NCBI RefSeq assembly: GCF_003201605.1
Contig: NZ_QJJR01000006.1
Coordinates: 62,001-126,000, forward strand
From: Streptohalobacillus salinus
GTDB taxonomy: Bacteria > Bacillota > Bacilli > Bacillales > Amphibacillaceae
Length of the DNA stretch: 64,000 nt
Direction of reading: 5' to 3'
This document shows, piece by piece, positions 43,196-52,117 of the stretch (positions are counted from its first letter, which is position 1; each line of letters opens with the position of its first letter). The position numbers were made by a program, and so were the translations under genes. The notes beneath the pieces are model-generated. The model was given only the letters and a program-made list of their open reading frames with translations, was not told where the DNA came from and did not search any database.

Positions 43196-44005
43196 ATGAA
43201 AAAAGTAAAAGTACTGTCGGTTGTTGCCTTAAGTTTATTACTGTTGTCATTGTTTAATTTACCTGTCTTTGCTGATAATCATGGTGAAGGGGCTATGGTT
43301 CGTGTTTTACACGCATCGCCAGATGCACCAGCGGTTGATGTCTATGTGAATGGAGAAGTTGCTGTTGAGAATGCTGCTTTTAAAGATATTACCGGGTACC
43401 TTGAATTACCAGCAGGAGAACATGATGTTGCGATTCACGCAGCCGGTGCTGAGGAAGCTGTCTACGAACAAGCATTAACTGTCGAAGCAGGTACACATTA
43501 TACTGTTGCTGCGGTAGACTTACTTGAGGGGGATAACTTCCGCTTAGAAGCCTTTGTTGATGATAACACAGTGCCAGATGGAAAAACTAAAATTCGGATT
43601 GGTCACCTATCACCTGGTGCACCAGCGGTTGATGTAGGCTTAGTTGGTGGTGATGCACTAGTTGAAGGCGCAGAATTCTTTGCAGTCACTGATTACCTTG
43701 AACTCGATCCAGCAACGTATGACCTCGAGATACGTGCAGCTGGTACAGCAGATGCTGTGTTAGACCTATCTGGTACGACACTTGAAGCAGATACTGTTTA
43801 CTCTGCCTATGCTGTCGGCGCGGATGCAAGTGCACTTGATGTCGTGCTCGTTGCCGATGATGCTTACGAAATGCCAGACCAAATGCCTCAAACTGGTTTC
43901 GGAACAACAACAAATGGTATTTCAAGTTCATTAATCATGAGTTTAATCGCCTTTGGGGGCCTTGTACTCTTTGTTGCAACTAGAAAACATGCGTTCAATC
44001 GATAA
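43196..44005 (+). CDS. cell-wall-sorted DUF4397 surface protein
   Basis: A 269-residue secreted protein. MKKVKVLSVVALSLLLLSLFNLPVFA is a signal peptide (cleavage likely after VFA). Two DUF4397 repeats follow (about residues 30-125 and 130-225), marked by VRVLHASPDAPAVDVYV and IRIGHLSPGAPAVDVGL. The C-terminus is a sorting signal: MPQTG, a hydrophobic helix (SSLIMSLIAFGGLVLFVA) and the basic tail RKHAFNR. MPQTG departs from the usual LPXTG. The start is the ATG nine bases after AGGAG. The downstream sortase gene overlaps its last 17 bases, which makes it the obvious substrate. Confidence 0.88.
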   Translation: MKKVKVLSVVALSLLLLSLFNLPVFADNHGEGAMVRVLHASPDAPAVDVYVNGEVAVENAAFKDITGYLELPAGEHDVAIHAAGAEEAVYEQALTVEAGTHYTVAAVDLLEGDNFRLEAFVDDNTVPDGKTKIRIGHLSPGAPAVDVGLVGGDALVEGAEFFAVTDYLELDPATYDLEIRAAGTADAVLDLSGTTLEADTVYSAYAVGADASALDVVLVADDAYEMPDQMPQTGFGTTTNGISSSLIMSLIAFGGLVLFVATRKHAFNR

Positions 44006-44669
44006 ATTAATCATTTTGGGTTTAAGCGTGATGCTTCTGCTTAGTTTAAGTCAGTTCATTGCTGAAACCGTCGAAGATACTGCTTATGCCGCTACCTTAA
44101 CAAGTCAACAGGCTAACCAGCGCACAGTCTTTCAACCGACATTCAAGTCTGATGGTTGGGACCGTTCAGAAACTGCATCAGTAAGAACACTTGCATTGAC
44201 ACCAGTGAGGTCGGGCCCCGCTGGGGTGATACCCCACCGATTAACAATCCCGTCACTTCACATCGATGCAGCAATTGAACGTGTCGGCATAGCAGCCGAC
44301 GGTAAAATGGGTGTCCCTGATGACGGTGATAACGTCGGTTGGTTTGAAAAAGGACCACAACCCGGTGCCAGTGGTCAAGCCGTTTTAGCTGGACATGTCG
44401 ATGACCAAGGTGGTGCCGCTGTCTTTTATCACCTCAGTGACTTAGCGCTTGGTGATGTTGTTCATATTCATGATGATAAAGGACAGCAAGTGACCTTTAA
44501 GGTAATCGACAAAGCTGTTTATCCGTATGACACCACAGCAGTTGCTGATGTTTTCGGCCCCAGCAGCGATACACGTTTAAACCTAATCACCTGCACAGGT
44601 GAGTTTGATCAACAAGCGCGGACCCACCGGGAACGCCTAGTTGTTTTCACTGAACGTGTAACTCATTAA
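43989..44669 (+). CDS. class F-like sortase
   Basis: A 226-residue transpeptidase anchored by an N-terminal membrane segment (about residues 4-24). The catalytic histidine is in LAGHVDDQGG, the cysteine in LNLITCTGEFD, and the arginine in HRERLVVF, the arrangement of class F sortases found mostly in actinobacteria and some Bacilli. The ATG chosen lies inside the final codons of the DUF4397 gene in another frame and has no obvious ribosome site, so translation is probably coupled. A TTG 12 codons earlier is possible. It likely attaches the upstream protein to peptidoglycan. Confidence 0.88.
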   Translation: MRSIDKLIILGLSVMLLLSLSQFIAETVEDTAYAATLTSQQANQRTVFQPTFKSDGWDRSETASVRTLALTPVRSGPAGVIPHRLTIPSLHIDAAIERVGIAADGKMGVPDDGDNVGWFEKGPQPGASGQAVLAGHVDDQGGAAVFYHLSDLALGDVVHIHDDKGQQVTFKVIDKAVYPYDTTAVADVFGPSSDTRLNLITCTGEFDQQARTHRERLVVFTERVTH

Positions 44670-44672
44670 CAC

Positions 44673-44717
44673 ACACCAATCAACCTTAATCAATACTTGG
44701 GTTGATTGGTGTTTTAT
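44673..44717 (+). terminator. terminator of the DUF4397-sortase pair
   Basis: ACACCAATCAACC (44673-44685) pairs with GGTTGATTGGTGT (44700-44712), followed by TTTATG. It lies immediately after the sortase stop codon. Confidence 0.85.
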
Positions 44718-44887
44718 GTTGAGTGACCCAATCCACCAACTATAGGATTGATTTTTCACTTTATTAAATCCTATTTACTAACGCAGGACCACTCAACCAA
44801 AATAAAAAGGGCCTATCAAGTGAAGGTAAACGTCAGTACATGTTATACTGTATAAGTAAAATAACTAACATCAAAGGAGTTTTTTAA

Positions 44888-45541
44888 ATAGACACAGTAA
44901 ATGACAAGACAATCATTACAGCACTTCACCGATTGGTTGATCATTACGGTCACCAAAATTGGTGGGAACATGATAATAAGATCGCTGATTGGGTTGCGAT
45001 GATTCTTATTCAACAAACGACTGAACAGAACGCAAACCGTGCACTGGACAATTTAGCCCCCTACCTATCTGTGGACCAGTTACGAGAGATGAGCCTTGAA
45101 GCACTACAAACGCATATCCAACCTGCCGGCTTCTATAAACAAAAAAGCAACTACATCAAGGCATTAATGAATTGGTTTCATGCACATGGACGTTCACTTG
45201 ATAAATTTGATCACTATTCAACGACTGAATTAAGAAAAGAACTGCTTACAATCAAAGGCGTAGGCGATGAAACTGCTGATGCGATGCTTCTTTATATATT
45301 CAATCGAAAAGTCTTCATTGCTGATCAGTATGCGATGCGTTTATTTGACCGCCTCGGTTTTGGTCATTTCAATAAGTACGCTGTCATGCGTGCTGCCTTT
45401 AATCACTTAGTGAAGGATATCTCACTGAAACAATGTAAAGAATGGCATGCAGCCATCGATGTCCATGGAAAAGCCTTTCGCAAAAATAAGCAGTTAGATG
45501 AAACTTGGTTAATTACCCCCACTGTGGCTACCGAAGAATGA
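44888..45541 (+). CDS. HhH-GPD DNA glycosylase, endonuclease III-related, Fe-S cluster absent
   Basis: A base-excision repair glycosylase of about 217 residues. The substrate pocket motif is MILIQQTTEQNANRAL, the helix-hairpin-helix is LLTIKGVGDETADAML and the catalytic aspartate is in VFIADQYAMRLF. The lysine of true endonuclease III is replaced (GVGDETA), so it is probably monofunctional. The C-terminal cysteine cluster is missing: the equivalent region reads HGKAFRKNKQLDETW with no cysteines. The only codon correctly placed after AAAGGAG (44873-44879) is ATA at 44888, with a stop just before it. The next standard start in frame, a TTG at 44933, would delete the first helix. Confidence 0.8.
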   Translation: MDTVNDKTIITALHRLVDHYGHQNWWEHDNKIADWVAMILIQQTTEQNANRALDNLAPYLSVDQLREMSLEALQTHIQPAGFYKQKSNYIKALMNWFHAHGRSLDKFDHYSTTELRKELLTIKGVGDETADAMLLYIFNRKVFIADQYAMRLFDRLGFGHFNKYAVMRAAFNHLVKDISLKQCKEWHAAIDVHGKAFRKNKQLDETWLITPTVATEE

Positions 45542-45912
45542 ACTTTACCATAAGAACATTACTCATATTATTGCGGTGGAACTTTTAAGCTTTATAGCTG
45601 TATTTTTGTTTAGCTGTTACTACTCATCTTTTTTAGCTAAGGCCTGCTTTGTTACCACGAGATAACGAATACAGTTAACCACAGCGACACCGATGAAATT
45701 AGCAACGCAATGATACGTTCTGAGATGGAAATGATCCCATTGATCCATAACCTCGCATTGCTTACAGCTATTCATGCAGGGCATCAAACCAATACTCATG
45801 TACAGCTTTTCACTACCGCTAGTAGGACGTTTTAAGCTGTTCTAAGTTAATCCCTTGCGCTAAGTACGGTAGAACAACAACTTAATTAAGAAACTATTTA
45901 AAACGAGGTGAA
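45542..45912. other. intergenic stretch with possible small or decayed coding sequence
   Basis: On the minus strand an open frame of about 70 codons ends near 45629. Its last part reads HCVANFIGVAVVNCIRYLVVTKQ, a plausible membrane helix with a faint resemblance to the end of GtrA-type proteins. It has no ribosome binding site. The plus strand is also open for about 60 codons (ending near 45835). I could not confirm either as a gene. Confidence 0.3.
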
Positions 45913-46146
45913 ATGATGTACAGCGTTCATTGGGTTGTACCAATCAAAAACATTGATGAAAAGCACGGAGAATTTAACACACTTGAAGAAGCACAAGCCT
46001 CTGTACATGCGTTTTGGCAAAGTAAAAATTTTAAGCCTTTATACATTAGAGAAACACTTCTAGACACTAATGGAGCGTCTATTAAATGGGATTATGGCTC
46101 ACATGTCGCCTTTTATGAATTTATTTTCCATTCCACGACTAATTAG
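45913..46146 (+). CDS. small hypothetical protein
   Basis: I do not recognise this 77-residue protein. It is rich in aromatic residues, with no membrane segment or signal peptide, and begins YSVHWVVPIKNIDEKHGEFNTLEEAQASVHAFW, a pattern like small soluble alpha/beta proteins. GAGGTG lies just upstream of two adjacent ATG codons. The second (45916) has the better spacing. It stands alone between gene-poor stretches. Confidence 0.6.
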   Translation: MMYSVHWVVPIKNIDEKHGEFNTLEEAQASVHAFWQSKNFKPLYIRETLLDTNGASIKWDYGSHVAFYEFIFHSTTN

Positions 46147-46223
46147 TCTAGACCCAATCAGCAAACCTTTACGCTCATTAGGTATAACCCCTCACTCCTA
46201 GCTGTTAACGAACAACTATTAAA

Positions 46224-46256
46224 GAAAGCTGACCCTCATTCACGAGCGGTCAGCTG
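46224..46256 (-). terminator. terminator of the zinc-ribbon protein gene
   Basis: AGCTGACC (46228-46235) pairs with GGTCAGCT (46248-46255). On the minus strand it is followed by TTCTTTAAT. The stop codon of the gene (46250-46252) lies within the stem. Confidence 0.6.
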
Positions 46257-46546
46257 CTTTTGCGACTTTTATCGCACGTTGATTTATATTGATATGTTAA
46301 CGGTTGAATGATAAAGACGGATAGGAAAATCCAACTCACTGATAATAGAAAGTCTAGTATCCCCTCCACTAAAGTGCTAATCATAATAAGAGGAATAACT
46401 ATAACAAGCATAAAGATTAGTGTTGATAAACGGGTCCTGTAAAGTTTATTCTGACAGAAAGGGCAAGTAACGTTGTTCGTATTTTTTTGTTTGAATAAAA
46501 ACTTCATTTGCAGCTTTTTATCGCAACACGGACAAACTTTATTCAT
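46250..46546 (-). CDS. small zinc-ribbon membrane protein
   Basis: A 98-residue protein with two CxxC pairs, VCPCCDKKL and VTCPFCQNKL, about 20 residues apart, forming a zinc ribbon. Two hydrophobic segments follow (about residues 45-65 and 68-88), then a basic tail. This matches the group of small bacterial proteins with paired CxxC motifs and two membrane helices often annotated as TIGR04104. The function is unknown. AAGGTGG lies upstream of the ATG. It is isolated in an accessory region. Confidence 0.75.
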   Translation of the reverse strand: MNKVCPCCDKKLQMKFLFKQKNTNNVTCPFCQNKLYRTRLSTLIFMLVIVIPLIMISTLVEGILDFLLSVSWIFLSVFIIQPLTYQYKSTCDKSRKSS

Positions 46547-46978
46547 ATTACACCACCTTCTTAATAAAGAACTGCTTATTTACTCATCATACAGAAAGTG
46601 CACAAAAAAGTCTCGTAATAACAGCGATGTAAATATCAATAAACACTTCGCGAACGCCAGATCGAGTATGCACTAAAAAAGCAGATTGGTATGTCAACAC
46701 AAAACTGTACAACTTTTTATAAATGTATCTATTACATTGCTAGCTTATTGTCGCTTGACTAATCTGCTCGCATGCCATCGATCCTGAAAACCAGATAATG
46801 AAACCATCTAGATCCGCCCGTCAGGCTCGCAGGATCGCCTCTCCAAATAAAGTACGCATCGCTTAAGATGAAAACTGGTCCGCTGATTCCCGAAACTGAA
46901 ACATGTAGTAACTTCAACAAGCAATTCACATTGATGGGCTATAGGTTAAGTGAAAACCTTTTTAATATCATTCAAACA
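46547..46978. other. gene-poor stretch with a possible decayed ORF
   Basis: On the minus strand a frame of about 60 codons runs from near 46935 to 46760, with residues such as SGPVFILSDAYFIWRGDPASL. It has no ribosome binding site and no recognised family. It may be a degraded gene or chance. Nothing else was recognised. Confidence 0.3.
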
Positions 46979-47023
46979 ATAATAAAGCGCCAACCCCTCT
47001 AAACACGAGGGCTTGGCGCTTTA
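46979..47023 (-). terminator. terminator of guaA
   Basis: TAAAGCGCCAACCCCTC (46983-46999) pairs with GAGGGCTTGGCGCTTTA (47007-47023) with one mismatch, followed by TTATTG on the minus strand. It lies just beyond the guaA stop codon. Confidence 0.88.
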
Positions 47024-47029
47024 CGTTTA

Positions 47030-48568
47030 CTATTCCCACTCAATCGTTGCAGGTGGCTTAGAGGTAATATCATAGACAACGCGATTAATATGATCCACTT
47101 CATTGACAATTCGTGTTGAGATTTTTTCTAAGACGTCCCATGGGATTCGAGCCCAATCAGAAGTCATTCCATCGATTGACGTGACGGCACGAATACCGAT
47201 TGTATAGTCATAAGTGCGTTGATCTCCCATCACACCTACACTACGAATATCAGGCAAGACGGTGAAGTATTGCCAAATGTCACGATCAAGACCTGCTAAC
47301 TTTATCTCATCACGAAGGATTGCGTCAGATTCGCGAACGATTTCCAATTTCTCTTCAGTGATTTCGCCGAGCACCCGGATACCAAGACCTGGACCCGGGA
47401 ATGGTTGACGCCAAACAACACCCTCTGGCACACCAAGTTCTAGTCCTAGCGCGCGCACTTCATCTTTAAAGAGGGTACTTAAAGGTTCAATCAATTCAAA
47501 TTGCATGTCTTCAGGTAAACCACCAACGTTATGGTGTGATTTTATTGTTTGTGCTGTTTCTGTACCTGATTCAACAATATCTGTGTAGAGTGTCCCTTGC
47601 GCTAAATAATCCATATCTTTTAAGCGTTCTGCTTCGTCATCAAAGACGTAAATGAATTCATTCCCAATAATTTTGCGTTTTTCTTCCGGGTCACTCACGC
47701 CTTTAAGTTTTGATAAGAAACGCTCTTTCGCATCAATACGAATGATATTCATATTAAAACCATCACGGAATGTTTCCATTACCATATCGCCTTCATCTTT
47801 GCGCAATAAGCCATGGTCGACAAAGATACACGTTAATTGATCACCAATCGCCTTATGAATTAAAGCCGCCACGACAGATGAATCCACCCCACCACTAAGG
47901 GCACATAAGACTTTCTTGTCGCCAACTAATGTTTGAATCTTTTCAATTTCTTGATCAACAAAGTTTGCCATTGTCCAGTCACCCTTGCAGTCACTGATAT
48001 GAAAAACAAAGTTTTTTAAGATATCATTTCCGTAAACGGTATTACGCACTTCTGGGTGGAACTGAACGCCGTATATCGGTTTATCTTTATGACGCATTGC
48101 TGTTACTGGCGTTGACGGATTCTCTGCTTCTACCAAGAAATCTTTAGGTGGTTCAACAATTTTATCACTATGGCTCATCCATACGGTTTGCGTATGTGGG
48201 GTACCTAAAAACAATTGTGCACCCTCATTAATAGTAATATCTGCTTTACCATATTCACGGTGTGTCGAACGTTCCACTGAACCACCGAAGTGATCAGTGA
48301 TGAGCTGCATGCCATAACAGATGCCTAATACAGGAATACCCAGATCGAAAATCTCCTTATTTAATTTAAAGCTGTTGTCACCATAGACACTATGAGGACC
48401 ACCAGAGAGAATGATTCCTTTTGGGTTCATTGCTTTAATTTCTTCTGTGGTTAAGCGGTGCGAATGCAACTCACTGTATACCCCAAACTCGCGAATACGT
48501 CGTGTAATTAACTGGTTATACTGACTTCCATAATCCAATACTAAAATCATTTCATTATCGATTTTCAA
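47030..48568 (-). CDS. guaA: GMP synthase (glutamine-hydrolysing)
   Basis: Converts XMP to GMP using ATP and glutamine. The N-terminal class I amidotransferase has [11 protein letters not shown] (nucleophile) and YGVQFHPEV. The ATP-pyrophosphatase domain begins with the P-loop [18 protein letters not shown]. The dimerisation domain ends [16 protein letters not shown]-like (here [16 protein letters not shown]). Length is 512 residues from a TTG start eight bases after AAGGGA, the Bacillus N-terminus [15 protein letters not shown] following. A guanine riboswitch, a sigma-A promoter and a palindrome lie upstream. It is separated from pbuG here by accessory genes, unlike in B. subtilis. Confidence 0.95.
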   Translation of the reverse strand: MKIDNEMILVLDYGSQYNQLITRRIREFGVYSELHSHRLTTEEIKAMNPKGIILSGGPHSVYGDNSFKLNKEIFDLGIPVLGICYGMQLITDHFGGSVERSTHREYGKADITINEGAQLFLGTPHTQTVWMSHSDKIVEPPKDFLVEAENPSTPVTAMRHKDKPIYGVQFHPEVRNTVYGNDILKNFVFHISDCKGDWTMANFVDQEIEKIQTLVGDKKVLCALSGGVDSSVVAALIHKAIGDQLTCIFVDHGLLRKDEGDMVMETFRDGFNMNIIRIDAKERFLSKLKGVSDPEEKRKIIGNEFIYVFDDEAERLKDMDYLAQGTLYTDIVESGTETAQTIKSHHNVGGLPEDMQFELIEPLSTLFKDEVRALGLELGVPEGVVWRQPFPGPGLGIRVLGEITEEKLEIVRESDAILRDEIKLAGLDRDIWQYFTVLPDIRSVGVMGDQRTYDYTIGIRAVTSIDGMTSDWARIPWDVLEKISTRIVNEVDHINRVVYDITSKPPATIEWE

Positions 48569-48589
48569 CTTGACACTCCCTTTTCTATA

Positions 48590-48624
48590 CAAAAATAAGC
48601 CTCCGTCAAAAAAAAGACAGAGGC
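48590..48624 (-). terminator. riboswitch-controlled terminator in the guaA leader
   Basis: On the minus strand GCCTCTGTC pairs with GACGGAGGC across an eight-T loop, then TTATTTTTG. It lies between the aptamer and guaA and serves as expression platform. Confidence 0.85.
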
Positions 48625-48644
48625 AGAATAGTGTAACGATTCCG

Positions 48645-48715
48645 CCTCCATAGTCAGGAATTTTAAGGATTCCCGGTAGATACTCTCGAACCTTATTATC
48701 GAGGATATACAGAGG
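48645..48715 (-). ncRNA. guanine-type purine riboswitch of guaA
   Basis: On the minus strand P1 is CCTCTGTA/TATGGAGG. P2 is CTCGA/TCGAG with loop TAATAAGGT. The joining segment is GTATCTACC (a small variation on GTTTCTACC). L3 is CCTTAAAA, and the 3' junction is CTGACTATGG. The ligand-discriminating base is C, predicting guanine. Confidence 0.93.
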
Positions 48716-48735
48716 TAATTTATAATAATGTTTCT

Positions 48736-48764
48736 ATTCTACCAACCGTTAACGGTTGGGTCAA
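48736..48764 (-). promoter_or_regulatory. sigma-A promoter of guaA with palindromic spacer
   Basis: On the minus strand TTGACC (48759-48764) and TAGAAT (48736-48741) have a 17-base spacer. The spacer plus the last base of the -35 box is the perfect 18-bp palindrome CCAACCGTTAACGGTTGG (48742-48759), a candidate operator. The -35 box overlaps the stop codon of the transglutaminase gene. Confidence 0.8.
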
Positions 48765-50926
48765 GCTAAGATTCGTTTGATTAGCTGTAGATAATCTTCT
48801 TTCAGATGGTTTGCGGCAACGATTTCTTTCTCCTCACCATATAAAACCTGTGTATAAGCTGCAGTCAGTCGTCTCATCTCCGCTGTTTTAAAATAGTCAT
48901 CGACACGTGCACTAAAAGTTAATAATGTTTCGGTTCGTTGTTTAATTATCGACTTAAACGCAAGGATAAACAACAAAAACTGATAGGCATGCTCAAATTG
49001 CTTTACGTGATTAAAAGTTGGGTAGCGTTTATTGATATACCAAAGTACCAGTGTTAAACGCTGTTTATAAACCACTATAAGCAGTAGTCCTGTAAGTAAT
49101 AAGACGATGCTCAGTAACCAAATCACACGCCACCTTGTCTCATCTCTCTCCTGAGACGCCGCTGTTTCTTCTTCCGTTGTTATTTCTTCTGATTCTTCTA
49201 CCTGTTGATTATTTTCTTCTGTTTCTGAGGTTTCTTCACTTTCATCAGTGGATGGTTCATCCGTTGTTTCATCATCCGTTGCTGAATCTGTGTCCGTATC
49301 ATCAGCCTCAGTTGTGGTTTCCGTCACTAACGGTGACGCATCAAAACCAATGGTCGGTTCGAATGGAACGAAACCAGCATTATTGAAATACACTTCCACC
49401 CAGCTATGAGCGTTGTCACTACGGACTTGATAAACGTCTTCCCGACCATCTGTCACACGTTCACCTTGCGTAAAGCCTTTCGTCCAACGCGCTGGCACAC
49501 CTGCCGCTCTTAGTAAGACGACCATGGCGGTTGAAAAGTTATCACAATAACCTACTTTTGATTCAAACAAAAATTGATCAACATAATCTTCATCCAACTC
49601 TGGGACGGGGATATCCGTCGTGCGGTATTGAAAACCTGATGTTCTAAAGTAACGTTCAATTGCAATTGCTTTGTCATATGGGTGACTCAAACCAGCTGTG
49701 ATTTCATCAGCAAGCTGATAGACACGCTCCGGTAAACTCGACGGTAGCTGCAAGAGATGTCGCCATTCCGTTGGCACCTCTCTAGACCCCATGCGCAAGT
49801 GATCCTCAGTAAAGTAGAATGGATCGTAATTCATCTGAATCACAGCTTCCGTTGGATCCGTATCAACCGTCCGAATTACTTCCTGCTCAATATTAATCTC
49901 ATATTGGTGTGTATCGCTTTCCTCTACACCTGTTAAATAATAGGGATAAACAACTTTATCAAAGGTAGCTGCTTCAAAATAGTTAAGTTCGAATTGTGCT
50001 TGATTGTTATCGAACGGTGTCATTGGCATAAAGTCAGGCGGTTGTTGCGCTTCCCAGCCTTTTCCGGTATAAATATCTTTCGATTCAATTCGCCAGTAAT
50101 TTGGGTCGCTAATTGTGGCTTCAAATAATAGGGTATCATCATGATTAAACCCACCCCCAAGTTGGGTATCATCTTCGCCATATCCAACTGTGCGCTCTAC
50201 CCCGTCTTCAAAGGGCGCAGTCAAAAACGGGACGGGATCAGGCCATTGTGGTGTTAAATACGGCAATGACTGACTAATAAATAAACTGGCGATAAGAACG
50301 ATGCTAAACGGGACCAGAAGACGCAGGAGAAAACTGCTGCTTTTAAGAGGCAGTCCTAACCGACGTTGCAGCTTTAAATAACCATTTAAAATCAGCAACA
50401 GACTGACAAAAAAGACCAGTAAATACGCTGTACTATTTGCTTGAAACACCGTGAAAGTATCCATTACCGTTAAATAGATAAGCGTTAATACTGTATACAC
50501 AAAAGCACGTCGCATCACAATGACCCAAAAATAAATCAAGTAGCTAATTATCGCCATTAAAACAAGCAATAAAACCATCTGAAAAACATCGGTGATTTCT
50601 GCCCAATGCCGGTCAATCACAGCTTGATAATTGATTACCACTTGTTCACGTAAAAAACCCCGCCAGCTCCTAGAGAATAAAGGTGCCGTAAAATAAAGGC
50701 GGTCAACCATAAAAAAAACCGCAAGCCCTTTAATAAATAATGATGCCAAGATAGGTAACTGCAAGAATGTCACGACAAAGGTGAATCCGGTAAATAACAA
50801 CAAAGGCATGTAATACTGAAAAGCATCAAGTGCTTGAAGCGGCTCTAACCAGAGCCATAATAAACCAAAACTAATCAAATAAATACATACATCAACCCAG
50901 GTACGGGTCATTTTCTTTTCACGCAT
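48761..50926 (-). CDS. membrane transglutaminase-like protease (YebA type)
   Basis: A 721-residue protein with eight or so membrane segments in its first about 240 residues, an outer domain, and a transglutaminase-like core with the triad: cysteine in GYCDNFSTAMVVLLRAAGVPARW, histidine in DNAHSWVEVYF and aspartate/Pro in GFVPFEPTIGFDAS. A low-complexity Asp/Glu/Ser/Thr tail (about residues 560-620) precedes a last membrane helix and a cytoplasmic DUF4129-like end. It starts at the ATG after GGAGGTG, overlapping the DUF58 gene by eight bases. MoxR, DUF58 and transglutaminase proteins commonly travel together. The target is unknown. Confidence 0.9.
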   Translation of the reverse strand: MREKKMTRTWVDVCIYLISFGLLWLWLEPLQALDAFQYYMPLLLFTGFTFVVTFLQLPILASLFIKGLAVFFMVDRLYFTAPLFSRSWRGFLREQVVINYQAVIDRHWAEITDVFQMVLLLVLMAIISYLIYFWVIVMRRAFVYTVLTLIYLTVMDTFTVFQANSTAYLLVFFVSLLLILNGYLKLQRRLGLPLKSSSFLLRLLVPFSIVLIASLFISQSLPYLTPQWPDPVPFLTAPFEDGVERTVGYGEDDTQLGGGFNHDDTLLFEATISDPNYWRIESKDIYTGKGWEAQQPPDFMPMTPFDNNQAQFELNYFEAATFDKVVYPYYLTGVEESDTHQYEINIEQEVIRTVDTDPTEAVIQMNYDPFYFTEDHLRMGSREVPTEWRHLLQLPSSLPERVYQLADEITAGLSHPYDKAIAIERYFRTSGFQYRTTDIPVPELDEDYVDQFLFESKVGYCDNFSTAMVVLLRAAGVPARWTKGFTQGERVTDGREDVYQVRSDNAHSWVEVYFNNAGFVPFEPTIGFDASPLVTETTTEADDTDTDSATDDETTDEPSTDESEETSETEENNQQVEESEEITTEEETAASQERDETRWRVIWLLSIVLLLTGLLLIVVYKQRLTLVLWYINKRYPTFNHVKQFEHAYQFLLFILAFKSIIKQRTETLLTFSARVDDYFKTAEMRRLTAAYTQVLYGEEKEIVAANHLKEDYLQLIKRILA

Positions 50927-52115
50927 TGGTCCGGTCACCTCCAAATAAGGTGGCATAATCAAACGGATAGACCCGGAGCCACTGTTTTAATCGCTCAAGT
51001 TGGTGTTTTTCTTCACTTGTCAACGCATCTAACGCTTTTGTTAAGTAAACATCAAAAAAGTGACGCTGCTGGTAGTGGGTGGCTATTTCATCAACAAGTG
51101 TTTTCGATAAGACGCTTGTTAATAAGACGTGTTCACCTGTCGGTAATTCCGTGATTGGATTTTCCCCTGTTAATGCTAGCTCTGCTAACTGTTCTTCCGT
51201 GTGCATTAATGAGGCTTGACTATCCAAGCAAATATCTAGCTCATTAATAAAAACAATAGATAGAACCTCGTGTCTTTTCTTAGCTTCACGGATGAACCAA
51301 TATAAGAGCGTTAAGATCCATTCGTTTTCCTCAACGGTTTCACTTGGATAAACCATAATATTGGCTTCTTGAGTGGTTAAGGGATCGAATGTTTTCGTCA
51401 TCAACATATCGGTTTGAGCTGATTTCTTCCAATCAATCCGACTCATTTTATCGCCGGGTAAGTAGGCACGTAGGCCGGCAATGTGATCGGTCTGATCACG
51501 AAAACTACGTTTTTTACTCGCCATTCCGATTACTTGGCGCTCTTCAATTGGTCTCGCTGATGATAAATGATAAGGGTAAACGGTTAGCGTCTGATTCACA
51601 GCTGCAGAAAAATCTCGCTTCACAAACAAGAAAGGGTCGGTCAACGAAACATCGACACGCTGGAAATGATGGGTACCACGCACCAAGCTATCGAGCTGTA
51701 TGTCTTCGTTATAGCGCCGACCAAGTAAAGCAATCCGTAAGGTTTCAATTACGGGATCCCGTTTTGTCCAAGGTGCTATCTCAAAACTTTTTTCTCCGTC
51801 AAAACGATAAGTGATTGATGGTGGTAAATATGTTTTTAAGTGAAGATACATAAATGGCAGGGGCAGCTTTAACCTGACGGACACCTTCAGCGTAACTGTC
51901 TCACTTGCAATTTTACGCTCGTCTGGAAGTTCTAAATGAACCTGGATCCAGCGCTGCGGATAAATCGTTAAAAGAAATAAGTAGAACACCACAAACAAAC
52001 TGACATAAAAGATAAACCAACTTAACGGTCCACCTTGAAACATCGCGTAACTGTAAGTCAAACCGAGGATAAAACTTAATTGTAGCCATTTACTAAGTAA
52101 GCAGCGAAAACGCAT
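50919..52115 (-). CDS. DUF58 domain protein (YeaD type)
   Basis: A 398-residue protein with two N-terminal membrane segments (about residues 10-50) and a DUF58 domain of von Willebrand-like fold. The characteristic segment is RDQTDHIAGLRAYLPGDKMSRIDWKKSAQTDMLMTKTFD, which includes the conserved GDxxxxIDWK. Such proteins accompany MoxR ATPases and may help assemble or activate partners. It lies three bases after the MoxR gene and overlaps the transglutaminase gene by eight bases, so the three form one operon, as in yeaC-yeaD-yebA of B. subtilis. Confidence 0.9.
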   Translation of the reverse strand: MRFRCLLSKWLQLSFILGLTYSYAMFQGGPLSWFIFYVSLFVVFYLFLLTIYPQRWIQVHLELPDERKIASETVTLKVSVRLKLPLPFMYLHLKTYLPPSITYRFDGEKSFEIAPWTKRDPVIETLRIALLGRRYNEDIQLDSLVRGTHHFQRVDVSLTDPFLFVKRDFSAAVNQTLTVYPYHLSSARPIEERQVIGMASKKRSFRDQTDHIAGLRAYLPGDKMSRIDWKKSAQTDMLMTKTFDPLTTQEANIMVYPSETVEENEWILTLLYWFIREAKKRHEVLSIVFINELDICLDSQASLMHTEEQLAELALTGENPITELPTGEHVLLTSVLSKTLVDEIATHYQQRHFFDVYLTKALDALTSEEKHQLERLKQWLRVYPFDYATLFGGDRTNA

Positions 52116-52117
52116 CG

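Noticed and set aside
48742-48759. Palindrome as a terminator of the transglutaminase gene
   Set aside because: No T run follows it, and it sits exactly within a promoter spacer, so an operator is the better explanation.
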